A stretch of DNA of 64,000 nucleotides from Pelobates cultripes (GCA_933207985.1 OW240913.1:354126258-354190257); one strand, 5' to 3'. Counted from the stretch's first letter, positions 12,641 through 24,479 are shown. Numbers and translations are program-made. Notes: generated from the sequence alone by a model not told the origin.

Positions 12641-12960
12641 GTAGTGGCCCTTTAGTTTACTGCAATGTAAAACATTGTAGTTTTGTAGAAACTGGAGGGT
12701 TAAACACACATCGAGTGATTATCCTGACAGCCACTAGAGACGTTTCCCAGTGAAAACTGAGTCAAACTTGTTTTTTTAATCAAATGCTGCTCTTAGAGAG
12801 CATTTGATTGGCGCAGCACAGTGATTTGCCACGTATGTGCACTAGCCTCCAATGCTTCACTGTGGGGAAGCATTGGATAGGCTGAGATCTTTAAGAGTGA
12901 TAATCTCAGCTATCAGGAGAGAGCTAAAATGTAAGTACTTAAGACACAAGGGAGATACAT
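12640..12960. repeat. Dispersed frog repeat, MITE-like, internal hairpins
   Basis: Contains TGCAATGTAAAACATTGTAG, an internal palindrome also seen in altered form at 28335-28375, then the paired segments AATCAAATGCTGCTCTTAGAGAGCATTTGATT and CCAATGCTTCACTGTGGGGAAGCATTGG. Stacked short hairpins with balanced GC content suggest a non-autonomous DNA element, but I could not find its ends. Confidence 0.45.
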
Positions 12961-13199
12961 TTATAGTTATATTACTATTTTTTCTTTAATATAAAGGGTT
13001 CATTAACACACTGCTAACACACAGGATGGTATCAAGAAGTTACAAAGAGACATGTACAGCTTTCAGATAGAAAAAATATACAAACAGAATGCAACCAGGA
13101 TGGAAGATATGGATACACAGCCTGGGAACATTGTCAGATAATATCTCATAAGGATTTGGAGAAAGAGGAGGAAACACAAATATAGAGCAGTATAGCAAT

Positions 13200-13570
13200 A
13201 CACAGAGTATCTAAAATACTTACAAATTGGATACTCGCAAAGGTTCTCTAGGAACGCAATGTATAGTTTGGGACCACTCCCTTCTCTAGGAGTAGCAGGA
13301 AATAAGTTGCCAAATATATATAAAAGCGGAATTTATTTAAAGAATATCAAAATAAATAAAAACAATAGTAGTACTTAATGGCAAAGTGGATACACTCTCA
13401 CTGTCCCCAGGACGCGTTTTGCCACTCACATATAGGGCTTCATCAGCTGGGCAATTTGAAATAAGAGATAGTAGGTGCTCCTTTCTGTTTATGTACCCCC
13501 TTAATAGTGAGGTAATGTACTCCAGGTTTGGAAGTGCGCGCCTCCTCCCATTTTGTCAGGAGTGCGTCGC
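13200..13570 (-). mobile_element. Penelope-type terminal region (pLTR-like), solo and decayed
   Basis: Same order of parts as the intact Penelope terminal regions at 36.4-37.5 and 43.9-45.0 kb: an A/T-rich stretch with AAATAAATAAAAAC (13350-13365), then a hammerhead-like sequence, then a GC-richer part with a GGAAGTGCGCGCC-type motif (about 13530). On the minus strand the hammerhead relic occupies 13406-13451. No coding region is attached. Limits are approximate. Confidence 0.5.
13406..13451 (-). ncRNA. Hammerhead-like ribozyme relic
   Basis: On the minus strand, helix I pairs CCCAG (13451-13447) with CTGGG (13410-13406). The box CTGATGA is intact, followed by one extra A and helix II GCC/GGC. 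The conserved GAAA reads AAAA, so the invariant G12 is lost. CGCGTC gives a very short helix III and a GUC cleavage triplet. Known: the G12 position is needed for catalysis, so this copy should be inactive. The pairing of helix I across the element supports a real hammerhead ancestor. Confidence 0.6.
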
Positions 13571-14038
13571 GTTCTGAGCTTTGTGTTAATATATTGTCCT
13601 CTGAACTTGACTTGACTGGTAATAAGTACTACACTGTATTTTGGTTTATTGTTGGAGTGTGTATAAGAAGATAACACATCACAGTGTGATAGCAGCTAGC
13701 TTCTTAATTGCTTGGTATTTTCACCTAAGTAAAGTCTAATGATAAGCGCTGGTACACGTAATTGTCTTTGTTTTAAGATATTAAATAAGATTCCAATGGC
13801 TGTGCTAAGCAGAGTGAAGGAGATATAACACTAACCACATCAATAGTAAACTATGTTGAAAACATACAACACTCTGACATCTATGTTGGTCTACAATCCA
13901 ATTAACAATAATTTAAACTGTCTATGTCTGAAGATGCTAAAAATACAATCATGGGTGGAGATTTAGTTCAAACTAAAAAATAAACAGGTAGAAAGTGCCT
14001 TTAATGAAACATGGATTGAGATTTAATACAAATATAAA

Positions 14039-14273
14039 GGGCTACATTCAATATTGTTGGATAAGCTTCCCAAATGATTTTGAATTTTTTTTGATAAACT
14101 TCAATGATTTTTTTCAACATACTAAAATATAAAAAATATATATCATATGTATAAAAAAATCAATATACCAAAAATAATCAAAAGTTTTTACAAAATTAAA
14201 ATAGTTTTCATATTTCATATCCAAATATATTAAATAATTTGGACATCTTATCCAACAATATTGAATCAAGGCC
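14039..14273. mobile_element. MITE with 27-bp terminal inverted repeats
   Basis: The left end carries ATTCAATATTGTTGGATAAG (14046-14065); the right end carries its exact complement at 14247-14266, and pairing extends outwards with mismatches to GG/CC at the tips. The interior is AT-rich and non-coding. Flanks do not show an unambiguous target duplication, so the superfamily stays open. Confidence 0.7.
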
Positions 14274-14279
14274 GCGGTA

Positions 14280-17200
14280 AGGAGGTAAAGTTCTTCTAAG
14301 GTTGTGTAAAAAAAATAAAAAATAAATTACTTCCTGACATAAAAATAAAAGTCTACAATCCTAAGGTTTGGGATGCATTCTCCGCAGGACAGCAGTAGTA
14401 GCAATAATTTCTTATTGACATTACTCAGCTCTTCCATTTACTAATACCGCAGACAATATGTTTCAGGAATGGTTAGGTGCTGATAGTAAGTGGTTCTCGA
14501 TAAAATTGCTGCTGTCAAAAGTGAATGAATGACAGCATGATCTTTACAATCATATAAATCTACTTTCCCCATGGAAATAATGACACTAGAAAACCAATCT
14601 TTCCATCACTTAAAATTGTTAGATAATGGCAACAATAAATATACTGTTGGAACTAGAATAACTTTCAGATTAGTATACAGGACATCTGTATTTTTCTATT
14701 TTAAAGGAAAAATATAGGTAAGGGAATTGTTTAAAAAAAAACATGGAGCACAATTGCTGAATGTGTATTGTTTATATCAGTGCAATAAATAGAAAACCCT
14801 GATGGACACAAATATGTCAAATTTGTATAAATTCAATAAATTCTCACAGTATTTAAGAAAAATAAGGAAAAGGTCTGTGAATTGGATCATCATCTCTATT
14901 TTTTTTTTTATCAACAGTGTCTTTTGATATCTGTGAATTATTTTAGTTTGTGATAATTTGATAATTTGATGTAATGCACAGAATAGCAGTAATTATCGAA
15001 CATACCAGCATCATACTGCCCCTGCAGTTATGATTGGTGATATAAACGGAATATATATGAAAAAATAGCAACATGTCGTTTAGCAAAAAGTTGCTGCAGG
15101 AGCAATCCAGGAAAAAACATGGTTACCTACCAACCGGTATAATCATGGAACTGTGTTCCTATGATGATTAAATGTCAAGTTAAGGCAGAGAACATAACAT
15201 TCCTCTAAAACAGAGAGATACATTAGGAGGTTGAAACCACAGTGTAGACTTCTGTGGATTGTGAATAAAAAAAGAATATAAAAAATAAGACATTTTGTAT
15301 ATGAACACATTGCCACACAATGATGTAGATAACTTTCCACCGAGCACTCTCACTCTCCAAATAGCGCCCTAATAGGAGAATCCATGCCCGAGCTGCAGCA
15401 TGTTAATGTTTTACCAAATTGTGGTTATTCTTCAATCCATTGAGAAGTTCCAGGCATGCAGCAGTTTGATCTTGTCTCATGAAAGTGGTTCCTGGGGCCC
15501 CGGGATGGGAGCACTCTCAAGACCCAGGTATCCTTCAATGCCTCATTGTCCCTCCAACCTCCCTTTGAAATAGCACTCTGTTTTGTGGTCAGGGGACAAA
15601 GCGATACCAGATTAAATATTCACCAGACCATGGCACAGTTCCAGAGTGATTCAGGGTATCTCAGGTGCTTGATGTGTAGAATGAGTCCAAGCGATCCCTA
15701 GAGGTTCCCAATTTAATCTTAAAAGCAAAATATGCATCCACGGCTCCCATACCTCTCCCCATAGTGATTGTAGCACCTTTCAGGAGCTTTTGGGCCTCTC
15801 CAAGAGTCAGTGGCATGGGAGCTTCAATATTTAAGAGAATGAGAGACTAGGGACTGTTGTGATCATAAAAAAAACTAGGGAAGTCAAAAAATAAACCACA
15901 TGGAGTGGGCAATTTAATGTTACTAGAAAGAGTGCTCCATACGGATGATACATTTCAGGTGCAACAAACCACTTGACTAGTGATGAGGCTTTATTCACAG
16001 AATACAGAAAACAGTAGAAGGACAGGATCATGGATTTCGGAACTGTTTATGCCATTTGAGAGTGTTTAGAATAAATGTGTTAAAAGTTTTACATTTTCAA
16101 AACAAGCAGATTAACTGTCATTTTAATATTTTTTTTTCTAAAATGAACTGATAAAAAGGGGCAATACTAGTAGGAACTGTAAACCATCTCTTAGACATGT
16201 ATCAAAGACTAGAACACAGTTTCCAGTAAACACATCGGCAAGCTATTAGTGTTCTAATTGAAAGAAGAATTGAATTTCTTTATTTAGACATAACTCACAT
16301 CTTATACATCCAACTGAATTAATTCATATTTAATTAATGATGGCAACAGGACAAAGACAGCCTGCAGTCCATTAAAACAAATGAGTCAGGATTGACACGG
16401 AAGAAAAACAAAAACTGACCGCATTCTGAAGATTGCCCTTCTCCAATGTAATTTAGAAACGTGTAAATTGGTGGATAATTACACTTTCTGTGTTACTTTA
16501 ATACTGGAATATATGATAAAGAAAGAACATATTATCAGGAGTAGTTAATGCAAATAGTCTCACAAGGGCTGTAACACTGAAGAGAGTATAATAAAAAATA
16601 GTGTAACACGGTATACTCTTTAGGGTTATTCAGTGAACTGAAAATGGGATTTAAAAATGTTAAGTTAAATTAGTTAATACATTAGTGAAATTAGAAAACC
16701 TCACCTTTTTTATTTTTATTTTTTTATTTAAGGTTTTGGACATGGTTAGTACATACAGTGATAAAATGTTTTGTCTCCAGTAATGCAGTTTGGAATGAGA
16801 AAGTATCATATCGTTTTGTAACAGAAGTATAACGTTTGAAATGGCAGCATTATTACATAACAGAGTTGCTTGGTATCATAGTCCATTTCCTGGTTTTGTA
16901 TAAGTAACCTTTGTAACATGGGTATAAACATTGACATTTCCGGGATAAATTTGTGCCTGCAAACGCCTGGGTTCTATTATAATATCGTAACCTTGCAGAG
17001 CTGTGGGCTGGTTCGTGTATCCTTTGAGTGAGTGAGTGAGTGGTAAGACGTTGTGGCACAGTGTGTTATGTCTCATCTAATTTTGGTGGTGCAGTGCCTT
17101 AAAGTGGGTTGTGAAGGGGTAGGCTAGGTATTTGCTAGGTCGGTTGTCTTGCCCTGCGAGGTGTCTAGATCTAAAGGCCAGGCTCAGGTGTGGTCAAAGT

Positions 17201-18285
17201 AGGAGATAATATCTTTGGCTTGTAGGTAGTCTAAGATATATGTGTGTGTCGTGTTGGGTAGGTTTCCTCTTCGAGTTGAGGAGGGAGATGTGTGTGGTTG
17301 ACTCTGTGTGGGTTTATTTCTTATATTGTGTGTGTCACTGGTGGGTTGGTTAGTGAGGGGTTTACAGCAGTAGTCCGAACAGGCAAGGAGGGGTGGGGGA
17401 GGCTGGCTTGGGTCAGTAAAGGGGAAGGAGGGAGGGTGCAAGAGGCCGAGGTGGAAAGGAGGAAGGAAGCTCACCTTTTTTAACCAACTCTGACCTTGTC
17501 AGTCAATTTTAATTACAGTTTAGCTAATATCCCGTTTTTCTGTCTTGTCACTGGTTAGTAATGAATCAAAGAACAGTGAGACTGTTATCTTTACAATGAA
17601 GTCTGGAAAATGTAACACTTGCTCATTCTCCTCTTCCACCCTGGTAAGTACTGTCAGGCTTCCTTACCCAGGGCACCCTAATCCTTAGTACCATTAAAGT
17701 GCTTGCCCCTCCAGCCCATACACACCTTGTTTCAAGTGCCAGAACCCAGTATTCAGAAATAAATAATGACAAAGTATGTGAGAGTTTAACAAACATTTCC
17801 AGACAGTGCAGGAAATATAGACAGAATCTTGTCATTGTCATTATTTTAACATTACTACCAAGCATGGTTTGTGAAGTAAGTCTCCTACGTCCGACTTTTC
17901 TGTTACTAATGCATTTTCCACAATAACCATTTTTCGAGGCCATCTCTTTGCTGTGTTTTACTTATTTTGTTGCTTTGAAGTAATTAGCTTTAATGGCACT
18001 CTAGTCTTCTTCCTCTATAACACCATAACCCAGACATTACTTTAATGACTTAGTAGGAGATCTATTTGTGTGTCCAAAATATGTCTCATTTCATGCCATC
18101 AAGATCATTTGCTGCAGCACAAACAATGCCATAATTTACAGAAAAAATATTTCTGGTATAAGACATCCTTTTAGAAAGTTAAAAAAAAAAAAGTAATATT
18201 AATAATTTTACTCTTTTGGAACACATTTATAAATGTGTATATCTGTTGTTAGCTATGGTTTATTTTTTCTCTAATTAGTGAGGGT
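14280..18285. other. Unassigned DNA
   Basis: No gene is supportable. 15340-15840 is more GC-balanced and its minus strand has a short open stretch (about 15830-15680, including LTLGEAQKLLKGAT) that may be a relic of an unknown retroelement or retrocopy. 16230-16460 is high-complexity sequence resembling conserved non-coding DNA. 17028-17042 is a GTGA tandem repeat, and 17160-17480 is G/GT-rich on the plus strand. Confidence 0.4.
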
Positions 18286-18289
18286 TTCT

Positions 18290-18660
18290 TGCAGAATGCA
18301 AATATTTTAGTAGACTTGTGCTCATTGGGCTCAATTTTAAGATCCTGGTACTTGCTTACAAATTTCTATATAATGCTGTTTCAACCTACCTATAATCCCT
18401 AATACACAAGTATGTCCTGCCTAAATCCCTGCACTCTGCCGAAGACTTACGTCTATCCTCTGTCCGTACTCCCACCTCTGTTGCTCGCCTTCAAGACTTT
18501 CCAGGGTTGCACCGTTCCTGTGGAACTTACTTCTCCTTTCGACTTTCACCCAGTCTCCATTCTTTTAAACATATCATTGAAAACTCAACTCTTCAGGAAA
18601 GTGTATCAATTAAACTGTTAACAGCATTCCCTCCCCGTACCGATTAATTTCCTGCACCTT
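18290..18660 (+). pseudogene. L2-like LINE, C-terminal ORF2 fragment
   Basis: The plus strand carries the frame-shifted remains of a LINE C-terminus: ILVLAYKF... near 18340, a segment containing SAEDLRLSSVRTPTSVARL around 18435-18490, then a tail including LKTQLFRKVYQL (about 18580-18616). This is the polypeptide end found upstream of 3' tails like that at 8373-8520. It is short and broken by frameshifts. Confidence 0.6.
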
Positions 18661-18767
18661 AAAAAACAAACAGACACTAAGCCCTCAGTGAATACTTTTC
18701 TAACAATCTACTTTTTTACACCTACCTTTACCTTTTGTGCCACAGGCTGCTCACTGTTTACTAGACA

Positions 18768-18923
18768 TGCCCCTACTCGCAGCATAGCGAGTAGGGGCAA
18801 AATTTACTAATACTAAGTAATTTTTACTTAGTATTAGTAAATTTGTCTGAAAGACCAATTTAGGTCTTTCAGCCTTTTGGTAGATAACTCCCTAGTACCA
18901 TGGGAATTAGGGAGTTATCTACT
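18768..18923. repeat. Run of four consecutive hairpins
   Basis: Four perfect or near-perfect stem-loops lie back to back. 18770-18797: 11-bp arms CCCCTACTCGC / GCGAGTAGGGG. 18800-18844: 21-bp arms with a 3-base loop, core ACTAATACTAAGTAA. 18847-18872: 10-bp arms CTGAAAGACC / GGTCTTTCAG. 18881-18921: 14-bp arms TAGATAACTCCCTA / TAGGGAGTTATCTA. The next feature is a minisatellite. The whole is probably one non-autonomous transposon; GACATGCC occurs at both outer edges (18764-18771 and 19140-19147). Confidence 0.85.
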
Positions 18924-18942
18924 AAGCGGCTGCAATAGAAGT

Positions 18943-19117
18943 CCCGAAGGGCCTAAGTCCTGAAATTCCAAAATGCCGAAGTTCCGAAATTCCGAAGTTC
19001 CGAAGTGTCGAATTTCCGAAGTGCCGAAGTTTCGAAGTTGCTGAAGTTCCGAAGTGTTGAAGTGCCGAATTGCCGAAGTCCCGAATTGCGAAATTCCCAA
19101 ATTTCGGAATGCCGAAC
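18943..19117 (+). repeat. Short-unit minisatellite (GAAGTTCC-like)
   Basis: About 18 imperfect copies of an 8-10-base unit, CCGAAGTT / CCGAATTG / CCGAAGTG. All three minus-strand frames stay open over it and spell a repetitive NFGTS/LRHFG pattern. This follows from the unit composition and is not evidence of a protein. Confidence 0.85.
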
Positions 19118-19166
19118 TGAACCAAAAATTTTCCCCATGGACATGCCTAATTGCCAGTTAATTTAA

Positions 19167-19330
19167 AGGGACACTCTAAGCACCGAAACAACTTTAGCTT
19201 AATCAAGCAGTTTTAGTGTACAGATCATGCTCCTGCAGTCTCACCGCTAAATTCTCTGCTGTTAGGAGTTAAAGCATTTCTTTATGTAGCCCTAGCCACC
19301 CCTGACCAGTATATATTAGTACTAAGGCAA
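19167..19330 (+). mobile_element. TTAA-target MITE, left-end fragment
   Basis: TTAA (19163-19166) is followed by AGGGACACTCTAAGCACCGA and then a segment closely resembling the left part of the complete element at 32411-32926 (AGCAGTTTTAGTGTACAGAT, CTGCAGTCTCACCGCT). The right half is missing. Confidence 0.65.
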
Positions 19331-19334
19331 CCCT

Positions 19335-20425
19335 GACCTTTTCACATTGTCAAAGTGTCTACCAAGACTCATTAAACCACAGGAACCAGAGGCAAATCTC
19401 TGCCTGATGCCATCGCTACTGCTACTAAAACTGCTGAAGCCGTTCTGTTCAAAGCTCCGAAGAATTCCGGTATATTTCTCAAGGAAATATATGGTAGGTA
19501 TTGTCTATTTTATTGACCCATTTGTGATGATGTTATACTTCTCTGTGTAATGTGCAGCTGCAGGGATGTCAGCCGCATTGTTTATTTTCTATAATTCCAT
19601 ATTATTTTTTTCAGTGCTGCATTATGTCCAGACAGAGAACATTTCCACGGTCCAGCAACACATGACAAATGATAGCTCTTTTCACCCCTTTCCTTCTGCA
19701 TGATCCAAGAAATATACATCGCAGGAGACACTGCAGCCAATGAGACATTAATGAGGCAATGTGATTGGTCAGCCATTGATATAACGTTTACATAAAGTGT
19801 CTATGCTACATTCTTACCAGTGGCCGTTTCGAAACATTATGCAAAGACTATGCATTTTAACTGGTTTCGTTATGGGCAGATTTTGTGGATTATTTGGATT
19901 TACTTGAATTGAATAAATTAGAATTACTTTTGATAATTTAGGTCAGCATTGTGAAGACGTGCCTCATTGCCCACATAATGTTAGGAACATATTAGGGGGA
20001 GTAAAGGACCCTCATAGTTATTAATAAAGGGGTAAGTTGCACCAGGAGAACTGAGTATAAATTAAACAATGAAAAACAAAAGGGGTATTGACACTCATTT
20101 CAGGTATTTTCCCCCTGTTTTGTTTTTTCGCAACTGTCTCTCTATTTTTTCTTTCTATTTTGCAGTAAATAATTAATATTTTTTTTTACAGGCTGAACTT
20201 AAATTTAAACTTAAATTCAACATTGTGTGGCTGCATTAGCAATGTAATCTATCTATAGTTATGTGGAATTGTTTGTTTAGCTGCTTTTCTCCCTAATTTT
20301 TTTGTTTTTTTTGTTTACATTTCTGCCCAGAATAAGTACCGACTTACTCTGTTTTCAGAGATCCATGGCTTTACATTTTCAAAAAATGCAGCCTTTTGGG
20401 GTGTAAAACTAGCTAGACTATATGT
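19335..20425. other. Unassigned DNA
   Basis: No gene or clear repeat boundary seen. AT-rich with T-runs near 20120-20310. Confidence 0.4.
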
Positions 20426-20427
20426 AC

Positions 20428-20570
20428 AGGGTTATTTACTAAAGTTACACTTAAGGGGAATTCAAAGTGGATTTGAAATTGAAATATTGGGCCAAAGTAG
20501 TTCTCTGTGTAGTTCTCCAAAATTCTCCATGTTTGCTATTTGCATGGGTAGCAAGATTGCTGAGTGTCCC
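20428..20570 (+). mobile_element. MITE end fragment (GGGTTATTTACTAAAG type)
   Basis: Begins GGGTTATTTACTAAAGTTAC, continuing with AATTCAAAGTGGATTTGAAA and GGGCCAAAGTAG, a family pattern common in frogs. I found no matching inverted end within the next kilobase, so it is truncated or strongly diverged. Confidence 0.5.
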
Positions 20571-20579
20571 TTGGTTGCC

Positions 20580-22980
20580 GCTTCTTCTCTCCTCAGCGAA
20601 TCTCTGGATTTCAGATTAGCAGATAGTGATTATAGCTACAGGAATAGTGATTATAGCCCTCTGGAGACTTGTAGAATCTGTATTATAAAAGACAAAATCG
20701 ATCAAGTAGGATAAAGCAACTGTTCATTGCAGGGAAAACACATTTTTATAATGCTACACACATCAAGGGGTCTTTAGCCAGAACAATGCAAACCACTCCC
20801 TGGTGTCTTGGTGTCTGGGACATACTTAGGTTAAGACATGATAGTGTACTTATCTGATGGACACCAAGACGAAGTGCACATTTAGGGATTATTCTAGCCT
20901 CGGTGAGGGAATAATCTAAATTTTATTAAAGACAGGAGGCAAATATTTGCTTTACCTTCTTTACTGAAAACCTCCAGTAGCAAAGAAACAGTTAACATAA
21001 CTTTTCAGAACAACCAATCAGAACAAAACAACAACAGTATAAAACCACTTAGGCAGAGCCTCCCACTTCCTCTTTCTTTGATGAGGTCGAGCAGGAGAGC
21101 ACGAAGACCAAACGAATCCAAATGTAACAGGCACACCTAGATGAGAAACCGCCAGAACCAGAATAAATCCAGATTACACTACAAGGAAAAAGAAACATTG
21201 TGAAAGTAAACTGCCAAAGCAGAATGGTGGTCTTGGGACCGAGAGGTACCCTGTTAAATTTTGACTGGACCACTGCCAGCCTTTTGAACTTTCCAGGCTC
21301 ATGGTGGTAAGGGCACAGCATGGAAGGGGTATTTAGAGATGAGATAATCTTTAACGGAGGAGATGGCTGAAAGTCCTGCACTAGTCCCAATGCAAAGAAG
21401 GTGTGGAAAATAATTTAACACATAACAAAGTCGTAGCTTTCATGACAGCTATGCTTTGGCTTTAAACTAGATCTTCAGCTTTATCCTGACATGGAAACAC
21501 TATTTGCATTTAATCCGATTTTTGCGTTGATTGCTTTTTTCATGTTACACAAAACAAATGTTTTATTTGAATACTTTCTTTGATTTGAGTCCTTTCTCTG
21601 TTTTATTATATAAAATCTTAATGCATACCTCCCAACTCTGGTCCCTCGAGAACCATGATGTCCAAAGGGGACAGACCAATCCATAAAGAGGGCATTGTCT
21701 AAAAAGTGATAACAGTGGATCAATCACCATGGAAACCAGCAGCCATATTCCATTGATCTTTCTTCTCCTTTTACATGTGTGCATTGCAACAGAAAGATTT
21801 GAATAAATATCCAAGCACCATTCTTCAATTAATTCACATGTTTGGTTAATGCTTAACCCTTTTGCTTAATGTAAATAGCAATGGGGAGTTTGTTGGTGGT
21901 TTATAAATAAATAATAACACAGATGTTTCTGTTTTATTAAAAAAAAAAAAAAAACTTTATTTAAAAAGGCAATTATCTTATAAAGTGCAGCCACTTGCTG
22001 ATTTACTTAACACAAACAGCCTCTATTATTTATTTATAGTACACATTTGAAATAAACATTACATTACAAACTGGAATGCCATTGAGCTTGTTGACCCATT
22101 GAGTCCTGATAGACCCAGGTCATTAATGGATGCAATTAAGAGACATTTTCCGTTAAAAGAAGCAGTGGAAGTGAAGCAAGGCATTTCCAGAACACTTATT
22201 GCATTAGGACTGACAGAAAATCAGTGAATAATACCTAATCGCTGTGTTCAGTGTTAGGCTTTTAGTATACAAACCATTCAGTTTAGCCGTGTGATCTGCT
22301 GTATTGGTCTTGAACACCGAGGTCAGATGCAAATCCTGCTGAGTTGTTGGAATCACTTTGAGTTTCTTATTTACGTCTCTGTGAGGCAATAATGGAGTCC
22401 GTACCTCTTAACCTCTTAGTGACCGGTGCTTTTCAGTGATTCAACGTGTTTGTTCCACTATTCCACCAATTTAGATCTTTCTCTTTACGTGCACCTCTGC
22501 ATACTATATATAGTTATTTGGCTTTCTTCTCATACCATATACGTATATATTGGGCAGCATTCATTATCAATAATGGATTAAACATTTTTAGGACAAAAAT
22601 GTAAATTACATTTTTTTTACAGTTCTTCTCATGATAAAGTCTACACTACAAGTTCAGCAAAAGAAAAATAGCTAAAAATAGATAAATATATAGGTCCTGA
22701 CCTAGTACCCCAAAAGGATAGGGTTTCAATTAATTTTAGACGCAATAGGATAAATATGACTAGGATTGAATTAAGGTGTTAAACGTAAACCTTTTCCGAA
22801 TTCAGCATGCGGAAACTATAAGTTTAATAGTAGGCGCAGAATCCAAAACTGCTACATAAAACGATATATTTGTAGTAAGTAGAATCCTCAGGTTAATTTA
22901 CTAAGAGCAAACAAGCAAAAAACTAGAAGCGCTTAAGAATATATGCAATACAGCTGCAATACCCCAAAGTAACACTGCGT
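20580..22980. other. Unassigned DNA with possible element ends
   Basis: 20770-21080 includes GCCTCGGTGAGGGAATAATC and nearby short inverted segments (TCTTGGTGTCTGG at about 20807; ACACCAAGAC at 20861) that look like the border of an unidentified transposon. 21944-21966 is an A-run. No frame here carries recognisable protein motifs. 22080-22210 is high-complexity sequence of possible constrained origin. Confidence 0.35.
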
Positions 22981-22983
22981 AAC

Positions 22984-23756
22984 ACAATACCAAAATACAG
23001 AGCGCGCTATCAACTGCAATAGATATTGTATTTCCAAATGTGCAATCTAAAATAAATAATAAAAATATATAGTGCAGACTATCTGGTAAAGAAAAAAGAG
23101 ATACAGGAGTGTGCTTAGGAGTGAACTCACATGTACCAGAGCCCTATCACCCCTGGCTCTGGGTTTGAATAGCTCCACTTGAGAGAGATATTTCCCACAG
23201 CTTATATCAGGAAAGGTGTCTTCCCCGGAGGAAGCCCGGGGAGGTGGACGAAATGCGTCACGCATGGCGTCATCGAAAGGCGCCCCAAGCTGTCGTGTGA
23301 TTGGAACAGTGCCGAAACCCGGAAGTGACTATAGGCTGCTGCCATTTGTGTATATTTCTGCTTGCAGAGTTATTTCTGGCAAACCCACCACTTAAGTAAG
23401 AGTTTTTAACCTTTTATGTTAATAAACTGTGCTTAGATATTATTCAATTTGGGGTCCTTGCCTCTCTATCTCTCTTATACTACACAGAAGCACGAGATGC
23501 ATATCTAATGGAATGAAGACACCTTTCCTGATATAAGCTGTGGGAAATATCCCTCCAAAGTGGAGCTATTCAAACCCAGAGCCAGGGGTGATAGGGCTCT
23601 GGTACATGTGAGTTCTCTTCCAGGCACACTCATATATCTCTTTTTTGGTGTTACCAGATAGTCTGCACTATATATTTTTATTACTTATTTCAGATTGTAC
23701 GTTTGTAAATATAATATCTATTGCAATTGATAGCGCGCTCCGTATTTTGGTATTGT
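22984..23756. repeat. Inverted repeat, about 240-bp arms, 291-bp spacer
   Basis: The left arm (22984-23223) is matched in reverse by 23515-23756. Shared blocks include GAAGACACCTTTCCTGATAT, ATAGGGCTCTGGTACATGTG and TAGCGCGCTC. Arms differ at several sites and by small indels, so it is older than the 36-45 kb palindrome. The spacer has a hammerhead-like remnant at 23226-23260 (CGGAGGA, GAAA, GCGTC on the plus strand) and a GAAACCCGGAAGTGAC motif resembling Penelope terminal regions. I infer that it is an inverted duplicate of a Penelope terminal region; no coding part is present. Confidence 0.75.
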
Positions 23757-23846
23757 TAATTAACTATGAGCATTTTGACTTAGATTCTACATTAAAACAT
23801 TGCATCACTAACCTCTGCCAAAATGGCTGGTTATATTACTTTTAAC

Positions 23847-24135
23847 ACCTCGATAGGAACACTCAAAACACTATAACTACTACCCCACTCTGTAGTAGTT
23901 ATGGTGCCCACGTTTCCGTTAGCGCTCTTGACCTAAGCCCTGCAGTGCAGGGCTTGCTCATTGGCTGAAAGAATCATCTGATCAGGCAGGGGAGGTGTGG
24001 CCATGGCTGCATGAACGTAATTTAACTACTACATGGCAGAAAATTGAGCCGTAAAACATTTTAGGGGCCTGTTCTGTACACCAAAACCGCTTAATTGAGC
24101 TAACAATTTTTTCGGTGCTTAGAGTTTCATTTCCA
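23847..24135. mobile_element. MITE-like composite repeat
   Basis: The left part is ATAACTACTACCCCACTCTG followed by its complement (TAGTAGTTAT), a hairpin near 23871-23900. The right part (24045-24130) contains CTGTACACCAAAACCGCTTA, the diverged reverse complement of the AGCAGTTTTGGTGTACAGA block of the element at 32411-32926. Terminal sequences are eroded. Confidence 0.5.
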
Positions 24136-24479
24136 TTTAGATTAAACTAAAAGTTTAGCTGTACTTTATAAAATATTCACAGATTCCTTTTGTTTCATTT
24201 GTAAGGTATATTCTGCTTCAAGTTACTCTAGGATGCCAGTATGTATCTATTTCTGTCAAAGAATTAATGTTTTTAAAAGTCTGAACGCATCTTGAGAGAC
24301 GTGTTTCGAGCTCATCTCGGCAATAAAAAAAATGTTAATTAATGCAGTGTAAGTTATGCATCCAAATTTGACAACGTCAAGAAATTCTAATTCAACAGAC
24401 ATAAATTTAATAAATTGTGTTCATTTTTTTTCAAGAATATGGTATTTTATTAACCCTTTGATCTTTCTAATATCAAATT

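Noticed and set aside
16853..17076. Two overlapping minus-strand frames near the GTGA repeat
   Set aside because: Part of each is coded by the tandem repeat; no recognisable domain.
17184..17483. Pro/Ser-rich frame on the minus strand and Gly/Trp-rich frame on the plus strand
   Set aside because: Both come from G/GT-rich skewed composition; no motif or homologous pattern.
18915..19144. Three overlapping minus-strand frames with a repetitive NFGTS/LRHFG pattern, like a pentapeptide-repeat protein
   Set aside because: All three phases are open at once because the DNA is an 8-10-base minisatellite; no start context or flanking domain supports a protein.
23645..23845. 66-codon plus-strand frame with hydrophobic residues
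   Set aside because: Located in the right arm of the inverted repeat and AT-rich flank; no start context or similarity.
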